Shown piece by piece: positions 28,456-37,238 of a DNA stretch of 64,000 bases; within the stretch, counting starts at the first letter, position 1; each line of letters starts with the position of its first letter. The position numbers were made by a program, and so were the translations under genes. The notes beneath the pieces are model-generated. The model did not search any database and was not told the DNA's origin. It saw only the letters and a list, made by a program, of their open reading frames with translations. The DNA comes from Pseudaeromonas sharmana (lineage in GTDB: Bacteria > Pseudomonadota > Gammaproteobacteria > Enterobacterales > Aeromonadaceae): positions 868,001-932,000 of the forward strand of contig NZ_JBHSAF010000014.1 of the NCBI RefSeq assembly GCF_042649925.1. The letters are read 5' to 3'.

Positions 28456-30051
28456 TTATACGCTACCCTCACCGACAACGGCAGAGGTGTCACCGGCAGC
28501 GCGCTCCTGCCGGCTCAACCAGACGCTTTCGATCCGATGTGAACGCACTGCCACCACCGTAATCCGCCAGCCTTGATAATCGAACTCTTCGTCGACTTGC
28601 GGCAGCCGCTGCAGCCAGTCCATCAACCACCCCGCCAGGGTATGGTAATGCGCTGTAGGTGGTGCCGGAAATTCGAGCCGCCGCTGCAGATCTTGTAGCA
28701 GGGTATCACCACTGACGCGGAAACTGTCGACGGCCAACTCGACCACATCGCTCTCCTCCTCGCCAATTTCCGGCAGTTTGCCGGCAATCTCCTCCATGAT
28801 GTCGCGAATCGATACCAGCCCTTCGAAGTTACCGAATTCATCCAGCACAAACGCCATATGGGTCCGAGCCTGGCGGAACTGCTCCAACGCATTGAGCACG
28901 CTGATGGTTTCTGGCAGGCACAGGGGTTGCTGGATCAGTTGATCCAGTTGCATCGGCTCCTGATTCAGCAAGCGCGCCAGCACATCCCGTTTCCGGATGA
29001 TGCCCAGCGGTGCGTCCTTGTTGCCGTGACGAATCGTGACCAGTCGCGAATGCGGTGTTTCGGCAAGACGCTGCAACACCTGTGACTCATCTTCGGTCAG
29101 GTCCAGCATGTCAACATCCCGGCGCACCGTCATCACGGCGCGGATAGGCAGACCAGATAACTGCAGCACCCGGGAGACCATCTCCTTCTCTTCTGCGGCG
29201 AACATGCTGGCATCGGCAGATGGCAGCAGCGACTCCTGGAAGGAGCCCGAGTCCGGCTGACGACTGTCGCCCATCAGGCGCAATACCAGTTCCGCGGTTC
29301 GCTCGCGACGGCGCAACTTGCCCTCCAGCAAACGGCTCTGATTGGAACGGGCAACCTGATTGAACAGTTCGATCAGGATGGAGAAGCCGATGGCGGCATA
29401 CAGGTAGCCTTTGGGGATATGGAAACCGAAGCCTTCGGCCACCAGACTGAAACCAATCATCAGCAGGAATCCCAGACAGAGGATCACCAGTGTCGGGTGA
29501 CGATTGACAAACAGCGTCAATGGTTTGCTCGCCCACATCATGATGCCAATCGCGATCGTCACCGCCAGCATCATCACCGACAAGTGTTCGGCCATCCCTA
29601 CCGCGGTGATCACCGCATCCAGCGAAAAGACCGCATCCAGTACCACTATCTGGGCTACCACGGTCCAGAAAGCGGCATAGACCTTATTCTGCTCCTCATT
29701 CTGCAACTCGCCCTCAAGACGGCCATGCAGTTCACGGGTCGCCTTGAACAGCAGAAACAGGCCCCCCGCCAGCAGGATGAGATCGCGTCCCGAGAAAGCA
29801 TGCCCCAGCAACGTGAACCAGGGCGTGGTCAGGCTGACAAGCCAGGAGATGCTGACCAGCAACGCCATGCGCATCAGCAATGCCAATGCCAACCCGAGCC
29901 GTCTGGCGCGGTCGCGTAATTCAGGTGGTAGTTTTTCGGCCAGAATGGCGATGAACAGCAGGTTATCGATACCGAGGACTATCTCCAACACCACCAGCGT
30001 CAGCAAGCCGAGCCAGGCGGTGGGATCCATCAACCACACCAATTCACTCAT
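28456..30051 (-). CDS. TerC / CBS-pair / CorC-HlyC domain membrane protein (YegH-like)
   Basis: The 531-aa inner-membrane protein has an N-terminal TerC domain (about residues 1-235; VVLEIVLGIDNLLFIAILAE), a cytosolic CBS pair (about 300-425; IRAVMTVRRDVDMLDLTEDE) and a C-terminal CorC/HlyC transporter-associated domain (about 440-525). This matches E. coli YegH/YoaE architecture. TerC proteins are linked to metal-ion export, and Mn is the best documented case; for this branch the substrate is not established. An upstream GGGAGG site supports the ATG at 30051. Confidence 0.85.
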   Translation of the reverse strand: MSELVWLMDPTAWLGLLTLVVLEIVLGIDNLLFIAILAEKLPPELRDRARRLGLALALLMRMALLVSISWLVSLTTPWFTLLGHAFSGRDLILLAGGLFLLFKATRELHGRLEGELQNEEQNKVYAAFWTVVAQIVVLDAVFSLDAVITAVGMAEHLSVMMLAVTIAIGIMMWASKPLTLFVNRHPTLVILCLGFLLMIGFSLVAEGFGFHIPKGYLYAAIGFSILIELFNQVARSNQSRLLEGKLRRRERTAELVLRLMGDSRQPDSGSFQESLLPSADASMFAAEEKEMVSRVLQLSGLPIRAVMTVRRDVDMLDLTEDESQVLQRLAETPHSRLVTIRHGNKDAPLGIIRKRDVLARLLNQEPMQLDQLIQQPLCLPETISVLNALEQFRQARTHMAFVLDEFGNFEGLVSIRDIMEEIAGKLPEIGEEESDVVELAVDSFRVSGDTLLQDLQRRLEFPAPPTAHYHTLAGWLMDWLQRLPQVDEEFDYQGWRITVVAVRSHRIESVWLSRQERAAGDTSAVVGEGSV

Positions 30052-30211
30052 GCTGGCCTCCCGCAGGATAGCGATGCTATGCAGGAGATAGTGCTGGCGA
30101 CAGTGGAAAAGGGAACATCAATGCGGGTCGACGGAATGTCAGACATCAGTACGCGGGGGGATGGCAAGTAGCACGAGGGACTACTGTCACTGTTCATAAT
30201 GGCCTCATCTG

Positions 30212-30243
30212 GGAAAAACACCGCCACAGGGTATGTGTGGCGG
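30212..30243 (-). terminator. Terminator downstream of queC
   Basis: On the minus strand an 8-bp stem CCGCCACA/TGTGGCGG with a 7-nt loop is followed by TGTTTTT. It lies between queC and the YegH-like gene. Confidence 0.8.
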
Positions 30244-30279
30244 CGTTTGCGGTCAAGGGCCGTACTGCGCCGCCACCGC

Positions 30280-30975
30280 TCAGCGCGCAGCGCGATGCAT
30301 CAAGGATGCCCTGACCTGCTCGGGTGCGGCCAGATAGCGCTCCAGTCCACGTCGACGCAACTGACAGGCAGGACAGGCGCCACACCCATCCCCGACAATC
30401 CCGTTATAACAGGTCAGCGTGCGACTGCGAACCAGCTCCAGACGACCATACTGATCGGCCAGTGCCCAGGTCTGAGCCTTGTCCAGCCACATCAACGGCG
30501 TAACAAACTGCAATTGACGCTCCATTCCCAGTTCGACGGCACGGTTGAGAGCCCGGACGAACTCATCGCGACAATCGGGGTAGCCGGAGAAATCCGTCTC
30601 GCAGACACCGGTAATGACACTGCGGGCGCCGACCTGATAGGCATAGATCGCCGCCAACGTCAGAAACAGGATGTTGCGGCCCGGCACAAACGTGTTCGGC
30701 AAGCCATTTTGCTGCAGTTCGCCACTGACCGGGATCGCTTCACGAGTCAGTGACGATACCGCCAGTTCATTGAGCAGGCTGACATCCATTACCTTGTGTG
30801 CGGCGACCCCCAACTCGGCAGCCAGAGCACGGGCCACCTCTACCTCCTGGCTATGGCGTTGGCCATAAAAGAAGGTGATGGCATGCACTTCGTCGTACTG
30901 CGCCAGCGCCTGGATCAAACAAGTGGTACTGTCCTGTCCGCCGCTGAAAACCACTACTGCCTTGCTTTGAGTCAT
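30280..30975 (-). CDS. queC: 7-cyano-7-deazaguanine synthase QueC
   Basis: QueC makes preQ0 from 7-carboxy-7-deazaguanine with ATP and ammonia in the queuosine pathway. The PP-loop VVVFSGGQDSTTCL and the C-terminal zinc motif CYNGIVGDGCGACPAC are complete. The ATG at 30975 follows AGGG and gives MTQSKAVVVF and 231 aa, as in E. coli. It begins 14 bp after rluB, so the two are probably co-transcribed. Confidence 0.95.
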   Translation of the reverse strand: MTQSKAVVVFSGGQDSTTCLIQALAQYDEVHAITFFYGQRHSQEVEVARALAAELGVAAHKVMDVSLLNELAVSSLTREAIPVSGELQQNGLPNTFVPGRNILFLTLAAIYAYQVGARSVITGVCETDFSGYPDCRDEFVRALNRAVELGMERQLQFVTPLMWLDKAQTWALADQYGRLELVRSRTLTCYNGIVGDGCGACPACQLRRRGLERYLAAPEQVRASLMHRAAR

Positions 30976-30989
30976 GATCAGCCCTCGCC

Positions 30990-32084
30990 TCAACCGCGCT
31001 TGTTACCGCCAGGACGGCGTTGCGGTGTCCGCGGTGCCTCACTGCTACCAGCACGGCTACGCGGCTTGGGTTGTGGACGCGCCGGCTTGCGCCCTTCGCC
31101 TGACGCACCGTCAGCACGCCGCCCCTTGCCCGGCTCACCACGCGCGGCTTGTCCACGCTGCGGTTCACCACGCGACAGCACAGGACGCGCTCCAGGCGCT
31201 GCCACTGTACTGCCATCTCGCTCCGGATGCGCCTGGCGGTTATCCGTATGCTGGCGTTCGCGGTGCTTGCGCACAGCACGGCGGATCTGGGCATTGACCT
31301 TGAACTGGCTACGCTGATCATCCACCAGCACCTTGCTACGGCTCTCCGGCGGCAAGCCAACCAGAGCACGCAGATAGTTGACCTTATCCAGCGGCAGTTC
31401 CATCCAGCCACCACGTGGAATGGATTTCTCCAGTTTGATATCGCCATAACGCACCCGGATCAGGCGGCTGACTTGGACTTCCTGCGTTTCCCACAATCGG
31501 CGCACTTCGCGGTTACGCCCCTCTTTCAAGGTGACATTAAACCAGTGGTTCAACCCCTCGCCGCCAGCACGCACCACCTGATCAAACTTGGCCGGACCAT
31601 CTTCCAGCTGCACACCGGTGCGCAGGCGGCGCAGCATCGCATCATCCACCTCACCAAACACGCGTACCGCATATTCGCGATCCACTTCATGGCGCGGGTG
31701 CATCAGGCGGTTGGCCAACTCGCCATCGGTGGTGAACAACAGCAATCCCGACGTGTTGACGTCAAGGCGACCGACAGCGACCCAACGCGCATCCTGAATG
31801 CGCGGCAGACGATCAAACACCGTTGGGCGCCCTTCCGGATCCTTGCGCGTACACATTTCACCTTCAGGTTTGTGATACGCCAATACGCGGCAGATCACCT
31901 CATCGGCTGGCTTGGCGGAAATCGGGTGGCCGTCAATGCGGATCGCGGCACTCGGGCCAACCCGGTCGCCCAACGTGGCCACCTTGCCGTCGACGCTGAC
32001 GCGTCCGGCTTCAATCATCGCTTCCATTTCACGGCGGGAACCGATACCGGCACGCGCCAGTACCTTCTGTAATTTTTCGCTCAT
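30990..32084 (-). CDS. rluB: 23S rRNA pseudouridine synthase RluB
   Basis: RluB makes pseudouridine 2605 in 23S rRNA. The 364-aa product has an N-terminal S4 domain (MSEKLQKVLARAGIGSRREM) and the RsuA-family catalytic motif VGRLDVNTSGLLLFTTDGEL with the Asp nucleophile. After about residue 235 comes a long Arg/Gly/Lys/Pro-rich basic tail, common in RluB, that likely binds rRNA. An ATG one codon upstream (32087) is equally possible. Confidence 0.93.
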   Translation of the reverse strand: MSEKLQKVLARAGIGSRREMEAMIEAGRVSVDGKVATLGDRVGPSAAIRIDGHPISAKPADEVICRVLAYHKPEGEMCTRKDPEGRPTVFDRLPRIQDARWVAVGRLDVNTSGLLLFTTDGELANRLMHPRHEVDREYAVRVFGEVDDAMLRRLRTGVQLEDGPAKFDQVVRAGGEGLNHWFNVTLKEGRNREVRRLWETQEVQVSRLIRVRYGDIKLEKSIPRGGWMELPLDKVNYLRALVGLPPESRSKVLVDDQRSQFKVNAQIRRAVRKHRERQHTDNRQAHPERDGSTVAAPGARPVLSRGEPQRGQAARGEPGKGRRADGASGEGRKPARPQPKPRSRAGSSEAPRTPQRRPGGNKRG

Positions 32085-32141
32085 CATCTGTTCTCTGGTC
32101 ACAGCCACCGCCCAGGGGCAGCGGCAAAAAAAGAAATTCGG

Positions 32142-32762
32142 TTAGCGGAATGGCGCCGGATCGCCTGCGCCTTCACGCACGACCACGGGCATATCGTCAG
32201 CAAAGTCGATGACAGTTGTCGGTTGTTCACCGAGATAGCCGCCATCAATGATCAAATCGACCAGTTTTTCCAACCGATCACGGATCTCGTAAGGATCGGA
32301 CTCGGCCACATCGGACCCTGGCAGGATCAAGGTGGTTGACATCAAGGGCTCACCGAGCTGCTCAAGCAGGGCCAGGGCAATACGGTTATCTGGTACCCGA
32401 ATCCCGATGGTTTTCTTCTTCTCGTTCATCAGGCGGCGGGGTACTTCCTTGGTCGCCTTGAGAATGAAAGTGTAAGGACCCGGGGTGTTGTTTTTGATCA
32501 GACGAAAAGCCTGATTGTCGACCCGGGAATAGAGTGACAGCTCAGACAGATCGCGGCAGACCAAAGTGAAGTTGTGATCGCTATCGAGCTGACGAATGCG
32601 GCAGATGCGCTCCATGGCCGCCTTGTTTTCCAGCAGACAACCCAGCGCGTAACCGGAATCGGTTGGATAGATGATGACGCCGCCATCACGGATCAGGCCG
32701 ACAGCCTGGCTAATCAGGCGGCTTTGCGGGTTTTCGGGGTGGACCACGAAAAACTGACTCAT
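32142..32762 (-). CDS. yciO: YciO, Sua5/YrdC-family protein
   Basis: A 206-aa protein of the Sua5/YciO/YrdC family, identical in length to E. coli YciO. The nucleotide/RNA-binding region IYPTDSGYALGC and GIRVPDNRIALALLEQLGEP are characteristic. YrdC members make threonylcarbamoyl-AMP; YciO is a paralogue with weak or undefined activity. A GGAGGAATT site fixes the start at 32762; the longer frame upstream is not family sequence. Confidence 0.92.
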   Translation of the reverse strand: MSQFFVVHPENPQSRLISQAVGLIRDGGVIIYPTDSGYALGCLLENKAAMERICRIRQLDSDHNFTLVCRDLSELSLYSRVDNQAFRLIKNNTPGPYTFILKATKEVPRRLMNEKKKTIGIRVPDNRIALALLEQLGEPLMSTTLILPGSDVAESDPYEIRDRLEKLVDLIIDGGYLGEQPTTVIDFADDMPVVVREGAGDPAPFR

Positions 32763-32791
32763 AACAATTCCTCCCGGAATGGTATCGACTC

Positions 32792-33628
32792 TTAACAGTC
32801 GGTAAACAGGTGCCACACAGGATCGGCATCCTTGGGCAACCACAGGTTCTTGCCGAGCTCCTGCCACGGCGTCGGGTAGTGAAAATCCGAACCCACCGAC
32901 GCCTTGAGACCAAACTCCCGGCTCCACTGCCCCAGATTAGCCCGTTCATGAGGGCTTTGCTGCGGCAGACTGACCTCAATGGCATCACCACCGGCTTCCA
33001 CAAACAAGCTCAGCAGGCGTTTTAGCCACTTGGTAGAGAGTTTATAGCGACCGGGATGGGCAAGTACAGCCTGACCTCCCGCGGCATGGATCACCGCCAC
33101 GGCCTCGGCCACTGTCATCCAGTGGTGGGGCACATAGGCACGGGCTCCGCGCCCCAGATACTGATCAAACGCCTTCTGCTGCGAGCTGCAGTGGCCATGC
33201 TCTACCAAAAAGCGGGCAAAGTGCGCCCGTGTCAAGGTGGCGCCATTTGCCAGGGCCAATGCCCCTGCATAAGCCCCCGTGATACGTTGCTTTTCCAGAC
33301 GCCGATCCAGCTCACGCGCACGCTCTTCACGCGCCGTCGCCTGTTGCAAAATGGTGGCAGCTAGCGCCGGATGGCTTGCATCAATATGCAGACCAACAAC
33401 ATGTATCTCTATAGAGTCCCAACTGGTTGATAACTCTATACCATCAATAAGCCGCACGGCGAGATTTTCTTCTGCGATGGTGCGGTGCGCCTCAGCAAGA
33501 CCGGCCACGGTGTCGTGATCGGTCAGCGCCAGCAAATCAACCTGTTGTTCAGCTGCGCGACGCACCAATTCGGTTGGCGACAAGCGGCCGTCAGAGGCTG
33601 TTGAATGACTATGCAAATCGACTCGCAT
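32792..33628 (-). CDS. rnm: PHP-domain 5'-3' exoribonuclease Rnm (YciV, RNase AM)
   Basis: A PHP-family phosphoesterase that in E. coli matures rRNA 5' ends and hydrolyses 5'-phosphorylated oligonucleotides. The 278-aa product shows the metal-binding PHP motifs VDLHSHSTASDGRLSP, LALTDHDTV and GIELST, the later VLAHPGRY, and SVGSDFH. The ATG at 33628 follows AGGAAG. The gene is divergent from the trp promoter, as in E. coli, and starts the rnm-yciO-rluB-queC unit. Confidence 0.92.
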   Translation of the reverse strand: MRVDLHSHSTASDGRLSPTELVRRAAEQQVDLLALTDHDTVAGLAEAHRTIAEENLAVRLIDGIELSTSWDSIEIHVVGLHIDASHPALAATILQQATAREERARELDRRLEKQRITGAYAGALALANGATLTRAHFARFLVEHGHCSSQQKAFDQYLGRGARAYVPHHWMTVAEAVAVIHAAGGQAVLAHPGRYKLSTKWLKRLLSLFVEAGGDAIEVSLPQQSPHERANLGQWSREFGLKASVGSDFHYPTPWQELGKNLWLPKDADPVWHLFTDC

Positions 33629-33650
33629 CGGGCTTCCTGATAAAAGAGAC

Positions 33651-33679
33651 TTGACAAACTTCCGGCTTTCTCGTTTAAC
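33651..33679 (+). promoter_or_regulatory. trp operon promoter with possible TrpR operator
   Basis: A perfect TTGACA -35 (33651-33656) and a TTTAAC -10 (33674-33679) are spaced by 17 bp, about 60 bp before the leader peptide. The sequence CGTTTAACTGTA across the -10 resembles the core of the E. coli trp operator, so TrpR repression is possible but only inferred. Confidence 0.6.
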
Positions 33680-33736
33680 TGTAGCCACATTGCGGGCAAC
33701 GCCCGCCATCTTGAGCGACACCGAAGGACATTTCAA

Positions 33737-33787
33737 ATGACACAGCAGTACACCCTGAACATTCGTTGGTGGTGGCACACTCCCTAA
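33737..33787 (+). CDS. trpL: trp operon leader peptide TrpL
   Basis: The 16-codon ORF MTQQYTLNIRWWWHTP has three consecutive Trp codons (33767-33775) near its end. It lies between the trp promoter and a terminator-like attenuator. Starvation for charged tRNA-Trp would stall the ribosome on these codons and favour the antiterminator. Confidence 0.88.
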   Translation: MTQQYTLNIRWWWHTP

Positions 33788-33789
33788 AA

Positions 33790-33875
33790 GCGGGCGTGGG
33801 ACTTTTGCTATGTCAAAAAACGGTTAAGCAGACAGAATACCCAAAAAAAGCCCGCCAGGAACAGCGGGCTTTTTT
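33790..33875 (+). promoter_or_regulatory. trp attenuator (antiterminator and terminator)
   Basis: Terminator: 7-bp stem AGCCCGC (33849-33855) / GCGGGCT (33864-33870), 8-nt loop, then TTTTTT. Segment GCGGGC at 33790-33795, directly after the trpL stop, can instead pair with GCCCGC (33850-33855), giving the competing 2:3 antiterminator. A clear 1:2 pairing with the Trp codons was not found. Confidence 0.85.
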
Positions 33876-33987
33876 ATTATCCGGGAAACAGGGACGAGAT
33901 GAAACCAAAACACCACAAACAGACTTGGCGATGGTGAACACAGGCTTAACAACCGCTTGTTTTTATTCACCTAATAAGGATTTCGCC

Positions 33988-34050
33988 ATGTGTTATTTTT
34001 GTTTTTGCCGCCAGCAGGCTCAGCTGAATACCGGAGTTCATCATGACTGA
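33988..34050 (+). CDS. Small Cys/Phe-rich ORF coupled to trpE
   Basis: A 20-codon ORF beginning MCYFCFCRQQ with an AAGGAT ribosome site 7 nt upstream. Its last 8 nt overlap the start of trpE (ATGACTGA). The trpE-trpG and trpG-trpD junctions also overlap by exactly 8 nt, which suggests the ORF is translated and coupled to trpE. Three Cys and two Phe codons crowd into the first seven. It is not recognised as a known family; it may be a second leader or a translation-coupling peptide. Confidence 0.5.
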   Translation: MCYFCFCRQQAQLNTGVHHD

Positions 34051-35629
34051 ACTCCACCCTCATCATTTGCATGCCCTGTTGTCTGAGGCGGCCTATGTGG
34101 CCGACCCGCTGGCCCTGTTCAGCCAGCTGACCCAGGATGGAGACAACAGCCTGTTACTGGAGTCGGCTGAAATAGACACCAAGGCCGGCACCCAGAGCCT
34201 GCTGTTGATCGATGCCTGTGTGCGTCTGGTCTGCCGCGGCCTGAACGTCACTGCCGACGCCCTGAATGCGAACGGTCTGGCGGTGCTCGATCGCCTGCAA
34301 AGCGGACTGCCGGACGCCGTCATCCAGCGCCGTGATGCAAACCGGTTGACGCTGGACTTTCCGACCATAGACACAGTGCAGGACGAAGACAGCCGTCTCA
34401 AATCGCTGTCCGTGCTGGATACCCTGCGCACCCTGCTGACCCAGCTGCATTGCGAACAGGGCCAGGAGGCGATCTTTCTCGGCGGCATCTTCGCCTACGA
34501 TCTGATTGCCAACTTCGAGCAGCTGCCACAGGTGGCCGAGAGCCTGAATGACTGCCCGGACTTCTGTTTCTATGTCGCCGAAACGCTGATCCACATCGAT
34601 CACCGTCAGCAATGCACCCAGCTGCGCGCCGTCGCCTTCGGTGGCGAGACCTTTGCCAGCGAATTCCGCCGGCTGGAAGATCGCCTGCGCGCGCTCAAAC
34701 ACAGCTGCGACCATTTTGTCGCCCCGGCGTTACCGGCCGCCTTGCCGCTGGATGGCCATATTCATAGCAATCGCGATGACAAGACTTACTGTGCCGATGT
34801 CGAACGCCTCAAGGGCCACATCCGCAAGGGTGACATCTTTCAGGTGGTGCCATCCCGCTGCTTCTCGCTGCCCTGCCCGCAGCCGCTGCTGGCTTACCGT
34901 CAGTTGAAGAAGACCAATCCCAGCCCCTACATGTTCTACATGAACGACCGCGACTTCACGCTGTTTGGCGCCTCGCCCGAGAGTGCAGTCAAATTCGAGG
35001 CACACAGCCGTCAGGTTGAAATGTACCCCATCGCCGGCACGCGCCGTCGCGGCATCAACGCCGATGGCAGCATCAACCTGGATCTGGATGGCCGCCTGGA
35101 GCTGGAGCTGCGTCAGGACGCCAAGGAGACGGCCGAACATCTGATGCTGGTCGATCTGGCGCGCAATGACATAGCGCGCATCAGTGAGCCGGGCACCCGT
35201 TATGTGCGTGACCTGCTGAAGGTGGACCGCTACAGCCACGTCATGCACCTGGTGTCGCGTGTCGTCGGCACGCTGCGCCATGATCTGGATGCGCTGCACG
35301 CCTATCAGGCCTGCATGAACATGGGTACTCTGACCGGGGCACCGAAGATCCGCGCCTCCGAGCTGATCCGCGATGTCGAAGGTGAACGCCGCGGCAGCTA
35401 CGGTGGTGCCGTCGGCTACCTCTCCGGTAACGGCGACATGGATACCTGCATCGTCATCCGCTCCGCGTTCGTCAAACACGGTGTCGCCCATGTGCAGGCT
35501 GGTGCCGGCGTGGTCTACGACTCGCGCCCGCAAGCCGAAGCCGATGAGACCCGTAACAAGGCCGCCGCCGTACTCAATGCCATCGCGCTGGCCCATGGCA
35601 AGACGCTCGCCGAGGTGACCCATGGCTAA
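34043..35629 (+). CDS. trpE: Anthranilate synthase component I
   Basis: TrpE converts chorismate and ammonia (from TrpG) to anthranilate. The 528-aa product has the N-terminal tryptophan feedback site (LLLESAEID) and the catalytic chorismate-binding C-terminal half (IAGTRRRGIN, MNMGTLTGAPKIRASELI, YGGAVGYLSGNGDMDTCIVI). It overlaps the small upstream ORF and trpG by 8 nt each, consistent with equimolar translation. Confidence 0.97.
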   Translation: MTELHPHHLHALLSEAAYVADPLALFSQLTQDGDNSLLLESAEIDTKAGTQSLLLIDACVRLVCRGLNVTADALNANGLAVLDRLQSGLPDAVIQRRDANRLTLDFPTIDTVQDEDSRLKSLSVLDTLRTLLTQLHCEQGQEAIFLGGIFAYDLIANFEQLPQVAESLNDCPDFCFYVAETLIHIDHRQQCTQLRAVAFGGETFASEFRRLEDRLRALKHSCDHFVAPALPAALPLDGHIHSNRDDKTYCADVERLKGHIRKGDIFQVVPSRCFSLPCPQPLLAYRQLKKTNPSPYMFYMNDRDFTLFGASPESAVKFEAHSRQVEMYPIAGTRRRGINADGSINLDLDGRLELELRQDAKETAEHLMLVDLARNDIARISEPGTRYVRDLLKVDRYSHVMHLVSRVVGTLRHDLDALHAYQACMNMGTLTGAPKIRASELIRDVEGERRGSYGGAVGYLSGNGDMDTCIVIRSAFVKHGVAHVQAGAGVVYDSRPQAEADETRNKAAAVLNAIALAHGKTLAEVTHG

Positions 35630-36224
35630 TACCCTGTTCCTGCTCGATAATTTCGACTCCTTTACCTACAACCTGGTGGATCAGTTCCGCTCGTTGGGTC
35701 ACTCGGTCCGCATTTACCGCAACAGCCTGCCGGCCGCGCAGATCTATGCGCAGATAGCCGCCTGTGAAGACGACCCTGTACTGGTACTCTCCCCCGGTCC
35801 CGGCGCCCCGCATGAAGCCGGCTGCATGATTGAGCTGATTGGCTTGTGCCGCGGCAAGGTACCCATGCTCGGTATCTGCCTCGGTCACCAGGCGATATGC
35901 GAATACTACGGTGGTACCGTCGGCTCGGCCGGCGAGATCATCCATGGCAAGACCTCGCAAATCGAGCACAGCGGTGCCGACATGTTCCGCGGCCTCACCA
36001 GCCCGCTGCCGGTGGCCCGTTACCACTCGCTGGTCGCCACCTATGTGCCGCCCGAGCTGGAGGTGATCGCCCAGTACCGCGACATGCCGATGGCCGTGCT
36101 GCACCGCACCGATCGCGTACTCGGCTTCCAGTTCCATCCAGAGTCGATCATGACCACCGAAGGCGCCCGTCTGCTGACCCAAAGCCTGGCGTTCATCACT
36201 AGCCAGGAGACCAGCCATGCATGA
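35622..36224 (+). CDS. trpG: Anthranilate synthase component II (glutamine amidotransferase)
   Basis: TrpG hydrolyses glutamine to supply ammonia to TrpE. The 200-aa class I amidotransferase has the nucleophile motif PMLGICLGHQAI and the His-Glu pair in FQFHPESIMT. It is a stand-alone protein, whereas E. coli fuses it to TrpD. It overlaps trpD by 8 nt (ATGCATGA). Confidence 0.97.
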   Translation: MANTLFLLDNFDSFTYNLVDQFRSLGHSVRIYRNSLPAAQIYAQIAACEDDPVLVLSPGPGAPHEAGCMIELIGLCRGKVPMLGICLGHQAICEYYGGTVGSAGEIIHGKTSQIEHSGADMFRGLTSPLPVARYHSLVATYVPPELEVIAQYRDMPMAVLHRTDRVLGFQFHPESIMTTEGARLLTQSLAFITSQETSHA

Positions 36225-37230
36225 AGCCCTCGAACAACTTTATCGCGGCCAGAGCCTGAGCCGGGAAACCCTGCAGCAGTTGTTTGACGTGCTGCTGCGC
36301 GGCGAGATGGATCCCATCATCCTCTCCTCGCTGCTGACGGCACTGAAGATCAAGGGCGAGTCGCCAGCCGAAATTGCCGGAGCAGCCAGTGCGTTGTTGG
36401 CCGCAGCCAAACCCTTCCCCCGTCCCGACTACGCGTTTTGCGATATCGTCGGCACCGGTGGCGATGGCCTGCACACCATCAATGTCTCCACGCTGTCGGC
36501 GCTGGTCGGTGCCGAGTGCGGCATCAAGGTGGCCAAGCACGGTAATCGCAGTGTCTCCTCCAAAACCGGCTCATCGGATCTGCTCGACAAGCTGGGCGTC
36601 CGTCTCGACATGAGCCCGGCCATCGCCCGCCGCTGCCTGGATGAAGAGAATGTTTGCTTCCTGTTCGCCCCTCAGTATCACAGCGGGATCCGCCACGCGA
36701 TGCCGGTCCGCAATGCGCTGAAGACGCGCACCCTCTTCAACGTGCTGGGTCCCTTGATTAACCCGGCCCGCCCAAGCTACCAGTTGATGGGGGTCTATAG
36801 CGCCGAGCTGGTACGACCGATCGCCGAAACCCTGCAGCAGCTGGGTCTGCCGCGCGGCATGGTGGTACACGGTGCCGGCCTGGATGAGATCGCCGTGCAT
36901 GGCAGCACGCTGGTGGCCGAAATCAAAGACGGTCAGATCCGCGAATACACGCTCTCGCCGGAAGATTTTGGTTTGCACCGCTATCCGTTGGATGCCATTC
37001 GCGGCGGAGAACCGGATGAGAATCGCCGCATCAGCGAGAACATCCTGCTGGGCCAGGGTAGCGATGCGCAGAATGCCGCCATCGCCCTGAACCTGGCACC
37101 GCTGTTGCTGATGGCCAACCGTGTTGGTTCGCTGGCAGAAGGGGCAGAACAGGTACTGGCCACGCTGCAAAGCGGCAAGGTCCTTGAGCGCGTCAGTCGT
37201 CTGGCTCAGCTCAGTCATAGCGAGGAGTAA
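36217..37230 (+). CDS. trpD: Anthranilate phosphoribosyltransferase
   Basis: TrpD transfers phosphoribose from PRPP to anthranilate. The 337-aa product has the PRPP loop VGTGGDGLHTINVS and the anthranilate-side motif KHGNRSVSSKTGSSDLLDKLG in two adjacent parts. It is translationally coupled to trpG and ends 8 bp before trpC. Confidence 0.97.
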   Translation: MHEALEQLYRGQSLSRETLQQLFDVLLRGEMDPIILSSLLTALKIKGESPAEIAGAASALLAAAKPFPRPDYAFCDIVGTGGDGLHTINVSTLSALVGAECGIKVAKHGNRSVSSKTGSSDLLDKLGVRLDMSPAIARRCLDEENVCFLFAPQYHSGIRHAMPVRNALKTRTLFNVLGPLINPARPSYQLMGVYSAELVRPIAETLQQLGLPRGMVVHGAGLDEIAVHGSTLVAEIKDGQIREYTLSPEDFGLHRYPLDAIRGGEPDENRRISENILLGQGSDAQNAAIALNLAPLLLMANRVGSLAEGAEQVLATLQSGKVLERVSRLAQLSHSEE

Positions 37231-37238
37231 GCGTCACC

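Noticed and set aside
34730..35623. 297-codon minus-strand frame
   Set aside because: It is antisense to trpE and without any known motif.
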